6,916 nt of DNA, from assembly GCA_030835005.1 (NCBI GenBank), contig JAUQWT010000135.1, positions 1 to 6,916 on the forward strand, given 5' to 3'. The position numbers and the translations under genes are program-made. This document shows, piece by piece, positions 1 through 6,430 of this stretch (its first letter is position 1; every line of letters begins with the position of its first letter). Origin of the DNA: Ignavibacteria bacterium (GTDB lineage Bacteria > Bacteroidota > Ignavibacteria > Tepidaquicellales > OLB5). Under the pieces are notes generated by a model. The model made no database searches. It was given only the letters and a program-made list of their open reading frames with translations, and was not told the origin of the DNA.

Positions 1-2433
1 TCCGTTATCAACAACCCTCAGCTTCCACTGGCCGTATGAATTCTCACCATCAAACAGCCAAAGCTTATCAATTGGTTTAAACCTGCCTGTGAAAGGAGGC
101 ACAGCAAGAGAGCTATCGATAGAAATATTCGCATCGTCATCCAGTATAGTTCCTGTATAATTATTGCCATCCCAGCCAACTCCGCCTGCAAGAACGATTT
201 CCGTTCCTTCGGGAGATATAAGGCTGAATTGAAGATCGGCATCAAAAGTATGCTCTGCATTGATCAGCACATTAACATCAAGTATTGTTTTTGCAATCGG
301 ATTATTGAGTATAGATACGAAACTTGTTTCTCTTGCAGATGTAATTGTTATAGGTACATCCTGGCTGGCAAATGTTTTATCATAAAAACCAGTGTTTCGC
401 ACGAACATGAGTTTAGAAGGTGCAATACTTCCCGGTGGATTTACCCCCTTTCCCCCAAGAGGATATGTGATAAAATTAGGAACGGGAACATTATCCTGTG
501 CCGCTATGTAATAATAGAATCCTTCGCTCATTGGTATCACCGGCAAGGTAAACCGGAAGCGGCTGGAAGAAATACTTGTGCCTGTTATTACTTTCACATT
601 ATTGTTTTGCAGTGTACGGTAATAAAGACGCGGTGAGTTAGGTCCTGTACTTACCCCCTGGTTATCAAATATATCAGCTTCAACTATTATCGAATTCATA
701 TAAATATTTGATTCAGGCGGGAATATTTTTATTATTGGCGGCACCTGGTCGTAAATTGTGCCCGGACCCTGCGGAGTCATTTGAAGACAGGCAAAAGCAT
801 CGATGCTGCCATAACCCATTTCTTCATTCCACATACCGTTTTCTTTGGGGATACTGTACGAATAATTGCCAACCTTGCGGGCAGATCTTTCGATTATCAT
901 TTTGACAGAATCACCAGATAGTTCAATATTCTTTGATAAGATAAGTCCGGCAACTCCGGCCGCAAGCGGTGATGAGCATGAAGTTCCATTTCCGCAAATA
1001 CACCAAGAACCAAGCAGCTGAGTAGTCCCTATATAAGTGCATGGAGCCACGATTTCCATTCCTTCTCCGTAACATGCGCCCCAATCCTGTACTCCTCCGA
1101 TATTATCACAGCTTACTTTACTTTTGCGCTGATTGCAGGGGCTTAATCCCCCAACGCCAACAACCTCGGGCATTGATGCGGGATAAATCACCTGGTTAGT
1201 ATCAGCATTGCCGGCGCCTCCAAACACAATAGCACCTTTGCCATTCCTTCCAAAATGCACTGCATTCTGTATAGCAAGAGTTATGAGCGAGCCGGGAATT
1301 CCCCCGCCCCAGCTGCAATTCATAACGCATGCTCCGTGAGACCAGGCCCAGTTGAGTCCTTTTGCAAGTATCAGATCGGTCGTAAAAGCCTCGGGAGCAG
1401 GACCAAAAACTCTCACCGGCATCACATAACAACTGAATGCAACACCCGCAGTACCAACAAAATTATTGCCTGTTGCAACTGCTGTTCCGCTTACTCCCGT
1501 ACCGTGGTAATACTGATCATACGGCCTTTGATTGTTATCATATGCGTCATACCACAGGCTCCGGTCGCAAAGATTCGGCCTTAAGTCGGCGTGATTAGTA
1601 TCAATACCGGTATCAATTATGGCTATCAGTACATTCGGATTGCCGGTCGTAACATTCCATGCAGGTTCAAGATTCATATCACACCCTGGAGTGCCTTGAA
1701 TTCCATCAGGAATATTTGTACCTGTATTTTTAAGATGCCACATGTACGGTACAAGCGTATCATTGGGGAAATAGGCTCTTTCTGTCTCATGCTCAGTTCC
1801 GACAGAGTGCCCTGCATCAAGCAGCATTCCTGACCGGATAAAATTCGGGTGAGCGAACTCAACCATTGGCGTTAAGAAAAACTTGTTTGCAAGATCGAAA
1901 ACGTTATCGCTGCCATTTGGGTTAATAGAGATCAAATAGGTATTATCAAAACCGGATATTTTTTCAATGATAGCAGCGCCGAATAATGTGTTGAGATTAT
2001 TTACATCTGTTGAAGAAATATTTTTCCTGAACTTCACTATCACCTCATCAGTAGAGAAATGCAGGACTTTATCATTATATCTAAAAGACATGCCAACAAA
2101 CTGAACATGACGGTTTTGCTTTACTAATTCCCTGATATCACCTGCAAGATTTTCTGATACGTTATCTTTTAGCTTAACTATCGAAACAGAGTTAACGCTT
2201 CCTGATTCGTATGTTGACTTAAACTCCATCGATTTTTCTGTATAAGGAGAAATGATGTTCAAAACCCCGCTCTTTTCATTTGAAGAAACTTTGCTCTTGA
2301 ATTTTATCGAAAGGTATCCGTTAACCCGGTGCATATCAATTTTTTGATTCTGATAGTAAAGGAAATATTCATTGCTGTAAATAAAAGATGACAAAAAAAC
2401 TAGAACAACAACAAAGCAAGTATATTTTTTCAT
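1..2433 (-). CDS. Secreted subtilisin-like serine protease (S8) with C-terminal P-domain, 3'-truncated by the window
   Basis: My own minus-strand translation from the ATG at 2433 stays open for 811 codons to base 1, so the end of the gene is missing. Residues 1-20 form a signal peptide (MKK, then a hydrophobic run ending SSFIYS). Residues about 128-200 (VIVKFRKN start) look like an inhibitory propeptide of the fervidolysin type. The peptidase S8 domain spans about 225-552. Its triad is D274 (IIDTGID), H310 (HGTGVSG) and S485 (GTSCSSP), with N409 (GGAGNAD) as the oxyanion-hole Asn. The Met usually following the nucleophile Ser is Cys here, and the domain holds about 13 cysteines. An Ig-like stretch (about 561-680) leads into a kexin-type P-domain (about 688-811, with HTFDADL, SPEGT and GQWKLRVVD), cut just before its end. 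A type IX secretion sorting domain may follow outside the window, but this is inference. AAGGGA lies just before the ATG. The substrate is unknown. Confidence 0.93.
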   Translation of the reverse strand, partial: MKKYTCFVVVLVFLSSFIYSNEYFLYYQNQKIDMHRVNGYLSIKFKSKVSSNEKSGVLNIISPYTEKSMEFKSTYESGSVNSVSIVKLKDNVSENLAGDIRELVKQNRHVQFVGMSFRYNDKVLHFSTDEVIVKFRKNISSTDVNNLNTLFGAAIIEKISGFDNTYLISINPNGSDNVFDLANKFFLTPMVEFAHPNFIRSGMLLDAGHSVGTEHETERAYFPNDTLVPYMWHLKNTGTNIPDGIQGTPGCDMNLEPAWNVTTGNPNVLIAIIDTGIDTNHADLRPNLCDRSLWYDAYDNNQRPYDQYYHGTGVSGTAVATGNNFVGTAGVAFSCYVMPVRVFGPAPEAFTTDLILAKGLNWAWSHGACVMNCSWGGGIPGSLITLAIQNAVHFGRNGKGAIVFGGAGNADTNQVIYPASMPEVVGVGGLSPCNQRKSKVSCDNIGGVQDWGACYGEGMEIVAPCTYIGTTQLLGSWCICGNGTSCSSPLAAGVAGLILSKNIELSGDSVKMIIERSARKVGNYSYSIPKENGMWNEEMGYGSIDAFACLQMTPQGPGTIYDQVPPIIKIFPPESNIYMNSIIVEADIFDNQGVSTGPNSPRLYYRTLQNNNVKVITGTSISSSRFRFTLPVIPMSEGFYYYIAAQDNVPVPNFITYPLGGKGVNPPGSIAPSKLMFVRNTGFYDKTFASQDVPITITSARETSFVSILNNPIAKTILDVNVLINAEHTFDADLQFSLISPEGTEIVLAGGVGWDGNNYTGTILDDDANISIDSSLAVPPFTGRFKPIDKLWLFDGENSYGQWKLRVVDNG

Positions 2434-2517
2434 AATTCCCTTGACTGCTTTTTTTGTAAATCTGATACGTAAAATTAAGCAAAAAATATGAGTAAAAATA
2501 TGACCCTGAGCAGCAGA
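2434..2517 (-). other. AT-rich intergenic gap before the protease gene
   Basis: These 84 bases separate the stop of the arfB-like gene from the protease ATG. They are very AT-rich and contain an exact 10-base direct repeat (AAAAATATGA on the plus strand, at 2482-2491 and 2494-2503, 12 bases apart). On the minus strand a TAATTTTA stretch loosely resembles the Bacteroidota TAnnTTTG element, but I cannot support a definite promoter. I see no stable GC hairpin followed by a T-run, so transcription from the thi operon could either end here or read into the protease gene. Confidence 0.4.
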
Positions 2518-2940
2518 TTAATCTTCATCAAATTCCCGTAGACTGCGCTGCTTCTTCTTAGCCCCATGTTTTTTCTTATCTTCAAGAATACCAAGTTTTT
2601 TGGAAAGACTTTTTACGGTCTTAACCCTGTATTTTTCCTTCTTCAAAGCTCCTTCAAGAAGCTTCACGAATTTTTCTGTCACTTTTTTCTTGTTGCCAAG
2701 CTGGGTACGTTCAGTCTGCGATACTACCCTAATATTACATTGACCATCTATCTTATTATACAACTTTTTAATGAGAATCGATTTGGCTTCATCAGAGAGT
2801 GTCATTGAATCATTGATATCAAACACAAGTTCAACTTTAGTTTCGACCTTGTTGACATTCTGTCCCCCTTTTCCGCCGCTGCGCGAGGTGTTGAAACTTA
2901 CTTCCTTCAGTATTTTATTAATATCTATTTGATCTATCAT
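2518..2940 (-). CDS. arfB: ArfB/YaeJ-type peptidyl-tRNA hydrolase (ribosome rescue factor)
   Basis: This 140-residue protein has the length of E. coli ArfB. Residues 20-36 (RSGGKGGQNVNKVETKV) fit the class I release-factor signature, with the catalytic GGQ at 25-27, which hydrolyses the peptidyl-tRNA ester in the ribosomal P-site. The decoding domains of true release factors are absent. The C-terminal tail (about 96-135) is rich in Lys and Arg (for example KKKHGAKKKQRS), as expected of the ArfB tail that enters the empty mRNA channel of stalled ribosomes. The family frees ribosomes stuck on mRNA lacking a stop codon. The gene starts 15 bases after the thiD stop with no recognisable Shine-Dalgarno site, so co-transcription with the thi genes is likely although there is no metabolic link. 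The related mitochondrial ICT1 type is the only close alternative. The protein is cytoplasmic. Confidence 0.88.
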   Translation of the reverse strand: MIDQIDINKILKEVSFNTSRSGGKGGQNVNKVETKVELVFDINDSMTLSDEAKSILIKKLYNKIDGQCNIRVVSQTERTQLGNKKKVTEKFVKLLEGALKKEKYRVKTVKSLSKKLGILEDKKKHGAKKKQRSLREFDED

Positions 2941-2955
2941 TTCAGATAATTTAAA

Positions 2956-3747
2956 TTATTGTTCTACAGGTGAAAAGCCCTTACCGATCTTTACGGACTT
3001 TTTGAGTGATCTTACAACATATTGCTTCGAGGCTTCGATCGACTTTATGAGCGTTTTACCCATTGCGAGGTTTGAAACAATAGCCGCCGAAAGCGTACAG
3101 CCGATACCGTGAGTGTTCTTGGTATTCACATAATTTGAACTGAACATATGAAAATACCTGCCGTCAAATAAAATATCCGTGCCTTTAGGAAGTCCCATAT
3201 GGCTTTTCAAGTGGCCGCCCTTTATAAGCACGTTTTTAGCGCCCAGCTCATGCAGCATAACAGCGGCAGTTTCAAGGTCATCAAGTGATTCAATATTCAT
3301 ACCAGTTAATGCTTCTGTTTCTGGGATATTTGGAGTAACCAGATATGCCATGCGCAATAGACTTTTCTTCATTGCACGGATCCCGGGCCTGCTAAGCATG
3401 CGGAAACTGTTCTTTGAGTGAATTACGGGGTCAATAACAAGCTTCAGGTTTTTTCTTTTCTTCAAGGCATGTGCAACTGCCTCAACAACCTTATCATTAG
3501 CCAGCATTCCGGTTTTTACCGCCCTTATCCTGAAATCTTCAAATACACTATTTAACTGAGCCGTGATAACTGCACTTTTAATGGCGTATGAAGAAGTTAC
3601 TCCTTTTGTGTTTTGTGCGGTTATTGCAGTTATAACACTAAGGCCGTAAACACCGTGATTTTTGAAAGTCTTAAGGTCACTTTGAATACCTGCACCCGCG
3701 CCGGGATCAGAACCGGCTATTGTTAATACACATGTTTTACTTTTCAT
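2956..3747 (-). CDS. thiD: Hydroxymethylpyrimidine / phosphomethylpyrimidine kinase
   Basis: This 263-residue ribokinase-fold enzyme phosphorylates hydroxymethylpyrimidine and then its monophosphate, giving HMP-PP for coupling to the thiazole by ThiE. Family motifs appear in order: AGSDPGAGAGIQSDLKTF (11-28, substrate and glycine-rich region), TAQNT (43-47), VKTGML (77-82), VIDPVIHSKN (104-113), TPNIPETEALTG (138-149), IKGGH (175-179), and the anion-hole segment NTHGIGCTLSAA (211-222) with the conserved Cys217. Most homologues read HGTGC, so Ile215 is a mild departure. The usual DPVM..(S/T)G segment is also altered to DPVIHSKN. The length is normal for stand-alone ThiD, with no fused ThiE or TenA domain. 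The ATG overlaps the end of thiE by 11 bases and is preceded by AGGA only 3 bases upstream, which points to translational coupling. The protein is cytoplasmic. Confidence 0.95.
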   Translation of the reverse strand: MKSKTCVLTIAGSDPGAGAGIQSDLKTFKNHGVYGLSVITAITAQNTKGVTSSYAIKSAVITAQLNSVFEDFRIRAVKTGMLANDKVVEAVAHALKKRKNLKLVIDPVIHSKNSFRMLSRPGIRAMKKSLLRMAYLVTPNIPETEALTGMNIESLDDLETAAVMLHELGAKNVLIKGGHLKSHMGLPKGTDILFDGRYFHMFSSNYVNTKNTHGIGCTLSAAIVSNLAMGKTLIKSIEASKQYVVRSLKKSVKIGKGFSPVEQ

Positions 3748-4366
3748 ATATCCTTTTTCTTAATTCTCTCACCGCTTTAATCGGATCTTTGCTTTTAAGT
3801 ACCGAGCCTATCACAGCAGCTCCATGCACACCGGTTTGAATAACTTCCTCAATGTTGCCTAAGCCAATTCCACCGATAGCAAGCACGGGGATATTAACCT
3901 TTTTCAGGATTTTTCTAAGCTCTGCAGTACCTTTGGGTTTATCAGGCTTGAACTTGGATCCGGTTGCATATATATGTCCGTAGCCGATGTAATCTGCTCC
4001 TTCTTTTTCTCTTTGAACAGCTTCTTTTAATGAATGAGCCGTTCCACCGATAATTTTTCGGCTTCCTAAGAGTTTTCTTGCATCTTTTATACTGATGTCT
4101 TCTTTGCCAAGGTGTACTCCGCCAGAATTACTTACAATCATTGTAACATCAACCCTGTCATTGATTAGGAAAAGTACGTTATGCTTCCTGCAAAGTGCAG
4201 CAATCTTTTCAGCGGTTTCAACAAGCTCAATAGAAGACATTGATTTATCCCTGAACTGTATAATATCCGCCCCACCTTTGATCGCCATTTCTGCAATTTC
4301 ATAGTGGGAATACTTTTTCTGTATTGCAGTATCTGTAATTACGCACAGCTTGCCAATGTTCTTCAT
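3737..4366 (-). CDS. thiE: Thiamine phosphate synthase (ThiE), the more complete of two paralogues
   Basis: This 209-residue TIM-barrel protein should join HMP-PP and thiazole phosphate to form thiamine phosphate. The ThiE active-site motifs are present in order: QFRDK (37-41, pyrophosphate and pyrimidine contacts), INDRVD (68-73), GVHLGKED (83-90, with D90 matching the second Mg-binding Asp), GGTAHS (107-112), TGSK (135-138), PVLAIGGI (160-167) and GAAVIGS near the end. One departure is GYGHIYAT (128-135), where His131 replaces the Pro of the common GPxxPT motif. TenI thiazole tautomerases carry a His at this site, as far as I recall the family. A single bifunctional enzyme is therefore conceivable, but synthase is the safer call. 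The ATG directly follows the TAG of the upstream paralogue with no spacer, and the gene overlaps thiD by 11 bases, so all three are probably translated in a coupled way. Confidence 0.9.
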   Translation of the reverse strand: MKNIGKLCVITDTAIQKKYSHYEIAEMAIKGGADIIQFRDKSMSSIELVETAEKIAALCRKHNVLFLINDRVDVTMIVSNSGGVHLGKEDISIKDARKLLGSRKIIGGTAHSLKEAVQREKEGADYIGYGHIYATGSKFKPDKPKGTAELRKILKKVNIPVLAIGGIGLGNIEEVIQTGVHGAAVIGSVLKSKDPIKAVRELRKRIYEK

Positions 4367-5002
4367 CTATAAACTTCCAAGTGCTGATTTAAAATCTTTT
4401 ATTGTCTTCCTGATATTTTTTGATGTCATCACTTCTCTTATGACTGCAACTCCATGCGCGCCACGCTCAATGCACTTAACAGCACGTGCCGGATTTATTC
4501 CACCAACTGCAAAAACGGGAATTTTGACTTTTTTGCATACTCGCTTGAGCATTTCCAAACCAAGCGGCGGGCCATATCTAATTTTTGCAGGAGTGCGGTA
4601 TATTGGTCCGAGTATCAAATAATCAAAGCCTTCTTTTTCGGCAGAAACTGCATCACTCAATGAATGAACACTTTTCCCGCAGATCATTTTCCGTTCAAAT
4701 TGTTTTACATGCGCCGGACTTATACCATTTACCGGTGAATGAATTCCGTTTGCACCTGCAAGTAAGGCAATATCCAGCCTGTCATTAATAATAATTTTAG
4801 TCTTTCTGCCCGCTATAGATTTGATCCTGCGAGCTAGTTTTAAAAATTCACCAGCCGGAAGATCTTTCTCTCTGAGTTGAATTGCTTCGACTCCGGCTTC
4901 AGATAGTTTTTTTGCAAGAATTGTAAGATTGTTACTTGATAATTTTCTATCTGTGATAACCAGTAGGCGGAAATAAACTTTTCCTTTTTGTCGAGTCTTC
5001 AA
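4367..5002 (-). CDS. thiE/tenI: ThiE/TenI-family TIM-barrel paralogue; thiazole tautomerase or diverged thiamine phosphate synthase
   Basis: This 211-residue protein belongs to the ThiE/TenI superfamily. It keeps QLREKD (42-47), INDRLDIA (72-79) and PVFAVGGINP. It differs from ThiE where it matters: in place of GVHLGxxD it has GIHSPVNG (86-93), so the Mg-binding Asp is Gly93, and the TxTK loop reads TPAK (137-140). GKSVHSLSDA (109-118) and the SPxxGxSP stretch resemble TenI. However, position 133 is Pro (LGPIYRT), not the His expected of Bacillus TenI, so neither role is certain. The position downstream of thiG suits a thiazole-processing step. The start is a TTG at 5002, six bases after the in-frame TAA of the preceding gene. 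No in-frame ATG or GTG precedes the first family motif (LVITDRK), so TTG is the only reasonable start. Automatic annotation would probably call it thiamine phosphate synthase. Confidence 0.85.
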   Translation of the reverse strand: MKTRQKGKVYFRLLVITDRKLSSNNLTILAKKLSEAGVEAIQLREKDLPAGEFLKLARRIKSIAGRKTKIIINDRLDIALLAGANGIHSPVNGISPAHVKQFERKMICGKSVHSLSDAVSAEKEGFDYLILGPIYRTPAKIRYGPPLGLEMLKRVCKKVKIPVFAVGGINPARAVKCIERGAHGVAVIREVMTSKNIRKTIKDFKSALGSL

Positions 5003-5008
5003 CTTCTC

Positions 5009-5329
5009 TTAGTTGATCTTCTTTACGAACTTTTCCTTGCCGTCTGAATAATTGGTATAAATACCGGATGAATAATCGCTTTTCATAACAAAATGACCAA
5101 GTGTATTCCCCCTCTTGCTTTCAACCCATATCTGGTCATTTTCGGGGGTATTCTCTTCGTAAGTGAGTTTGTTCTTTGTACCATCTGAATGAACGACAAA
5201 ATATTCAAAGTCATCCATTACTATAGATATCTTTGAGTCACCAAAATAGTAGCTTCCTTCAAGTCCCTGAGTTTTTGAGGAACCCATATAAATGAATACA
5301 AGCAGCAAAAGCGGAATAAATTTTATCAT
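5009..5329 (-). CDS. Small secreted protein of unknown function within the thi operon
   Basis: I do not recognise this 106-residue protein. Residues 1-22 form a typical signal peptide: MIK, then a hydrophobic core (FIPLLLLVFIYM), then a small polar stretch (GSSKTQG) with likely cleavage around 18-22. There is no cysteine, so it is not a lipoprotein. The mature part (about 84 residues) is rich in Asp, Lys, Ser and Tyr and looks like a small beta-rich domain. Two short segments resemble each other: HSDGTKNKLTY (47-57) and YSDGKEKFVKK (94-104). It lies 31 bases after thiG and 6 bases before the next thi-family gene, in the same direction, so it is very likely co-transcribed. A function in the periplasm or at the surface, rather than in the cytoplasmic pathway, follows from the signal peptide. 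Any link to thiamine, such as binding or uptake, would be speculation. Confidence 0.75.
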   Translation of the reverse strand: MIKFIPLLLLVFIYMGSSKTQGLEGSYYFGDSKISIVMDDFEYFVVHSDGTKNKLTYEENTPENDQIWVESKRGNTLGHFVMKSDYSSGIYTNYSDGKEKFVKKIN

Positions 5330-5360
5330 TTCTTATAATGTGGTTTGATTTGCTTTACAG

Positions 5361-6137
5361 TTATGAATTGATCATGCCATCAACCGGGCTTGATGCCTTT
5401 GCATAAAGCCTTTTTGGAATTCTGCCAGCTTCATATGCCAGGCGTCCGGCTTCAACAGCAAGCTTCATTGCCTTAGCCATAACTATCGGGTGCTCTGCCT
5501 GTGCGATTGCGGAATTCATAAGTATTCCATCAACGCCAAGCTCCATAGCAAGCGCCGCATCACTTGCAGTACCAACTCCGGCATCAACAATTAACGGAAT
5601 ATCTATCATATCGCGTATTATCTGTATGTTGTATGGATTGCGTATTCCCATCCCTGAGCCTATCGGCGCACCAAGCGGCATCACAGCGGCACAACCCATA
5701 TCGGCAAGTTTCCTGCATGTGATGGGGTCATCGTTGCAGTATGGCAATACTATGAATCCGTCAGAGATCAACTCTTCTGCGGCTTTGAGTAATTCCGTCA
5801 CATCAGGAAACAGCGTTTCATCATCACCAATTACTTCAAGCTTGATCCAGTTAGTCTCAAGCGCTTCCCGTGCCAGTTGAGCTGTTAAGACTGCTTCCTT
5901 TGCCGTAAAACACCCGGCAGTATTGGGTAATATTGAATACTTCGAGCGATCGATCATATTCATTATGCTCTCTTGTCCGTTTGGACTCGTCAAATTCAGC
6001 CTGCGTATAGAAAGTGTAATAAAATCAGTTCCGCTTGCCTCAAGCGAGCGTAACATTGTATCCGGATCCGGATACCGCGAAGTCCCCACAATTAATCTCG
6101 AGTTAAACTCTTTTCCTGCTATTGTTAAATTACTCAT
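5361..6137 (-). CDS. thiG: Thiazole synthase
   Basis: This 258-residue TIM-barrel enzyme condenses 1-deoxy-D-xylulose 5-phosphate, dehydroglycine and the sulfur of ThiS-thiocarboxylate into the thiazole phosphate tautomer. Motifs seen are RLIVGTSRYPD (14-24), LSIRRLN (42-48), LPNTAGC (70-76), WIKLEVIGD (97-105) with the Schiff-base Lys99 and Glu101, LPYCNDDP (131-138), PLGAPIGSGMGI (154-165) and IVDAGVGTASDA (183-194) with the active-site Asp185. The length is normal, and nothing critical is missing. It starts 86 bases after thiS, a wider gap than elsewhere in the operon, and is preceded only by a purine-rich stretch (GAACGAAAG). The unsaturated glycine it needs is presumably made by ThiO, since no thiH is present here. 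Cytoplasmic, expected to act in complex with ThiS. Confidence 0.97.
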   Translation of the reverse strand: MSNLTIAGKEFNSRLIVGTSRYPDPDTMLRSLEASGTDFITLSIRRLNLTSPNGQESIMNMIDRSKYSILPNTAGCFTAKEAVLTAQLAREALETNWIKLEVIGDDETLFPDVTELLKAAEELISDGFIVLPYCNDDPITCRKLADMGCAAVMPLGAPIGSGMGIRNPYNIQIIRDMIDIPLIVDAGVGTASDAALAMELGVDGILMNSAIAQAEHPIVMAKAMKLAVEAGRLAYEAGRIPKRLYAKASSPVDGMINS

Positions 6138-6223
6138 TTGCTTTCGTTCTATTTTAATGCCCGCTAAAGTTTTTAATTTTTGATTCTAATTCCGAAATCG
6201 ACAATCCGATATCCGCAATCTAC
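6138..6223 (-). other. thiS-thiG intergenic spacer
   Basis: This 86-base AT-rich spacer contains a degenerate tandem repeat (described separately) next to the thiS stop, then an unremarkable A/T-rich stretch leading to thiG. I see no convincing terminator, promoter or riboswitch fold and no small reading frame. Confidence 0.4.
6188..6220. repeat. Degenerate 14-base tandem repeat, about 2.3 copies
   Basis: On the plus strand the copies are AATTCCGAAATCGAC (6188-6202), AATCCGATATCCGC (6203-6216) and a partial AATC (6217-6220), giving a consensus near AATCCGAAATCCGC. The region is short and imperfect. It begins three bases beyond the thiS stop and stays entirely within the spacer. It resembles dispersed intergenic repeats built from AATCCG/AAATCC words seen in some Bacteroidota-related genomes, but that comparison is from memory. 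Confidence 0.5.
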
Positions 6224-6430
6224 CTAACCTCCCTGCACAGCGTGTACTATCTCGATCCTATCGTTCTCTTTCAATATGGTTTCACTCCATTTGCTTTTAG
6301 GTACAATCGTATCATTCAACGCAACCGCAATTCCTTTTGGCTCTTTGCCGCTTAATTCTGCAATGACAATATCAACCATTGATGCATTTATGTTAAATTC
6401 TTTAACAACTCCGTTTACGCTTATTTTCAT
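6224..6430 (-). CDS. thiS: Thiamine biosynthesis sulfur carrier protein
   Basis: This 68-residue ubiquitin-like (beta-grasp) protein ends in the diagnostic Gly-Gly (HAVQGG). That terminus is adenylated by a ThiF/MoeB-type enzyme and converted to a thiocarboxylate, which supplies sulfur to ThiG. Other family marks are the start MKISVNG, VALNDTIVPKSKW (37-49), and LKENDRIEIVHAVQGG at the end. I chose the ATG at 6430 rather than the TTG one codon upstream. The ATG forms a TGATG overlap with the thiO stop and has GAGGAG 8 bases upstream. No thiF is in the window, so activation must come from elsewhere in the genome. Size and sequence are typical. MoaD was considered, but the position between thiO and thiG settles ThiS. 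Confidence 0.95.
   Translation of the reverse strand: MKISVNGVVKEFNINASMVDIVIAELSGKEPKGIAVALNDTIVPKSKWSETILKENDRIEIVHAVQGG

Noticed and set aside
18..260. Minus-strand frame of 80 codons with a hydrophobic stretch
   Set aside because: It is out of frame with the P-domain, which reads through cleanly to base 1.
229..636. Plus-strand open frame of 135 codons with a cysteine-rich translation
   Set aside because: It lies wholly inside the protease gene on the opposite strand, has biased low-quality composition and no family motif; it is a shadow frame.
1202..1584. Open frames of 76 codons (minus) and 109 codons (plus) within the protease region
   Set aside because: Both overlap the catalytic domain, whose own frame carries the continuous triad motifs, so these are shadows.
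2434..2517. Possible rho-independent terminator after the arfB-like gene
   Set aside because: T-rich runs are present, but I find no GC-rich inverted repeat before them.
4865..4885. CTGAG word suggesting a TPP riboswitch core
   Set aside because: It lies inside the coding sequence of the ThiE paralogue on the opposite strand and lacks the other conserved riboswitch segments. No riboswitch is visible in any gap; it would be expected upstream of the operon, outside the window.
5009..5329. Lipoprotein call for the small secreted protein
   Set aside because: There is no cysteine anywhere in the protein, so no lipobox can exist.
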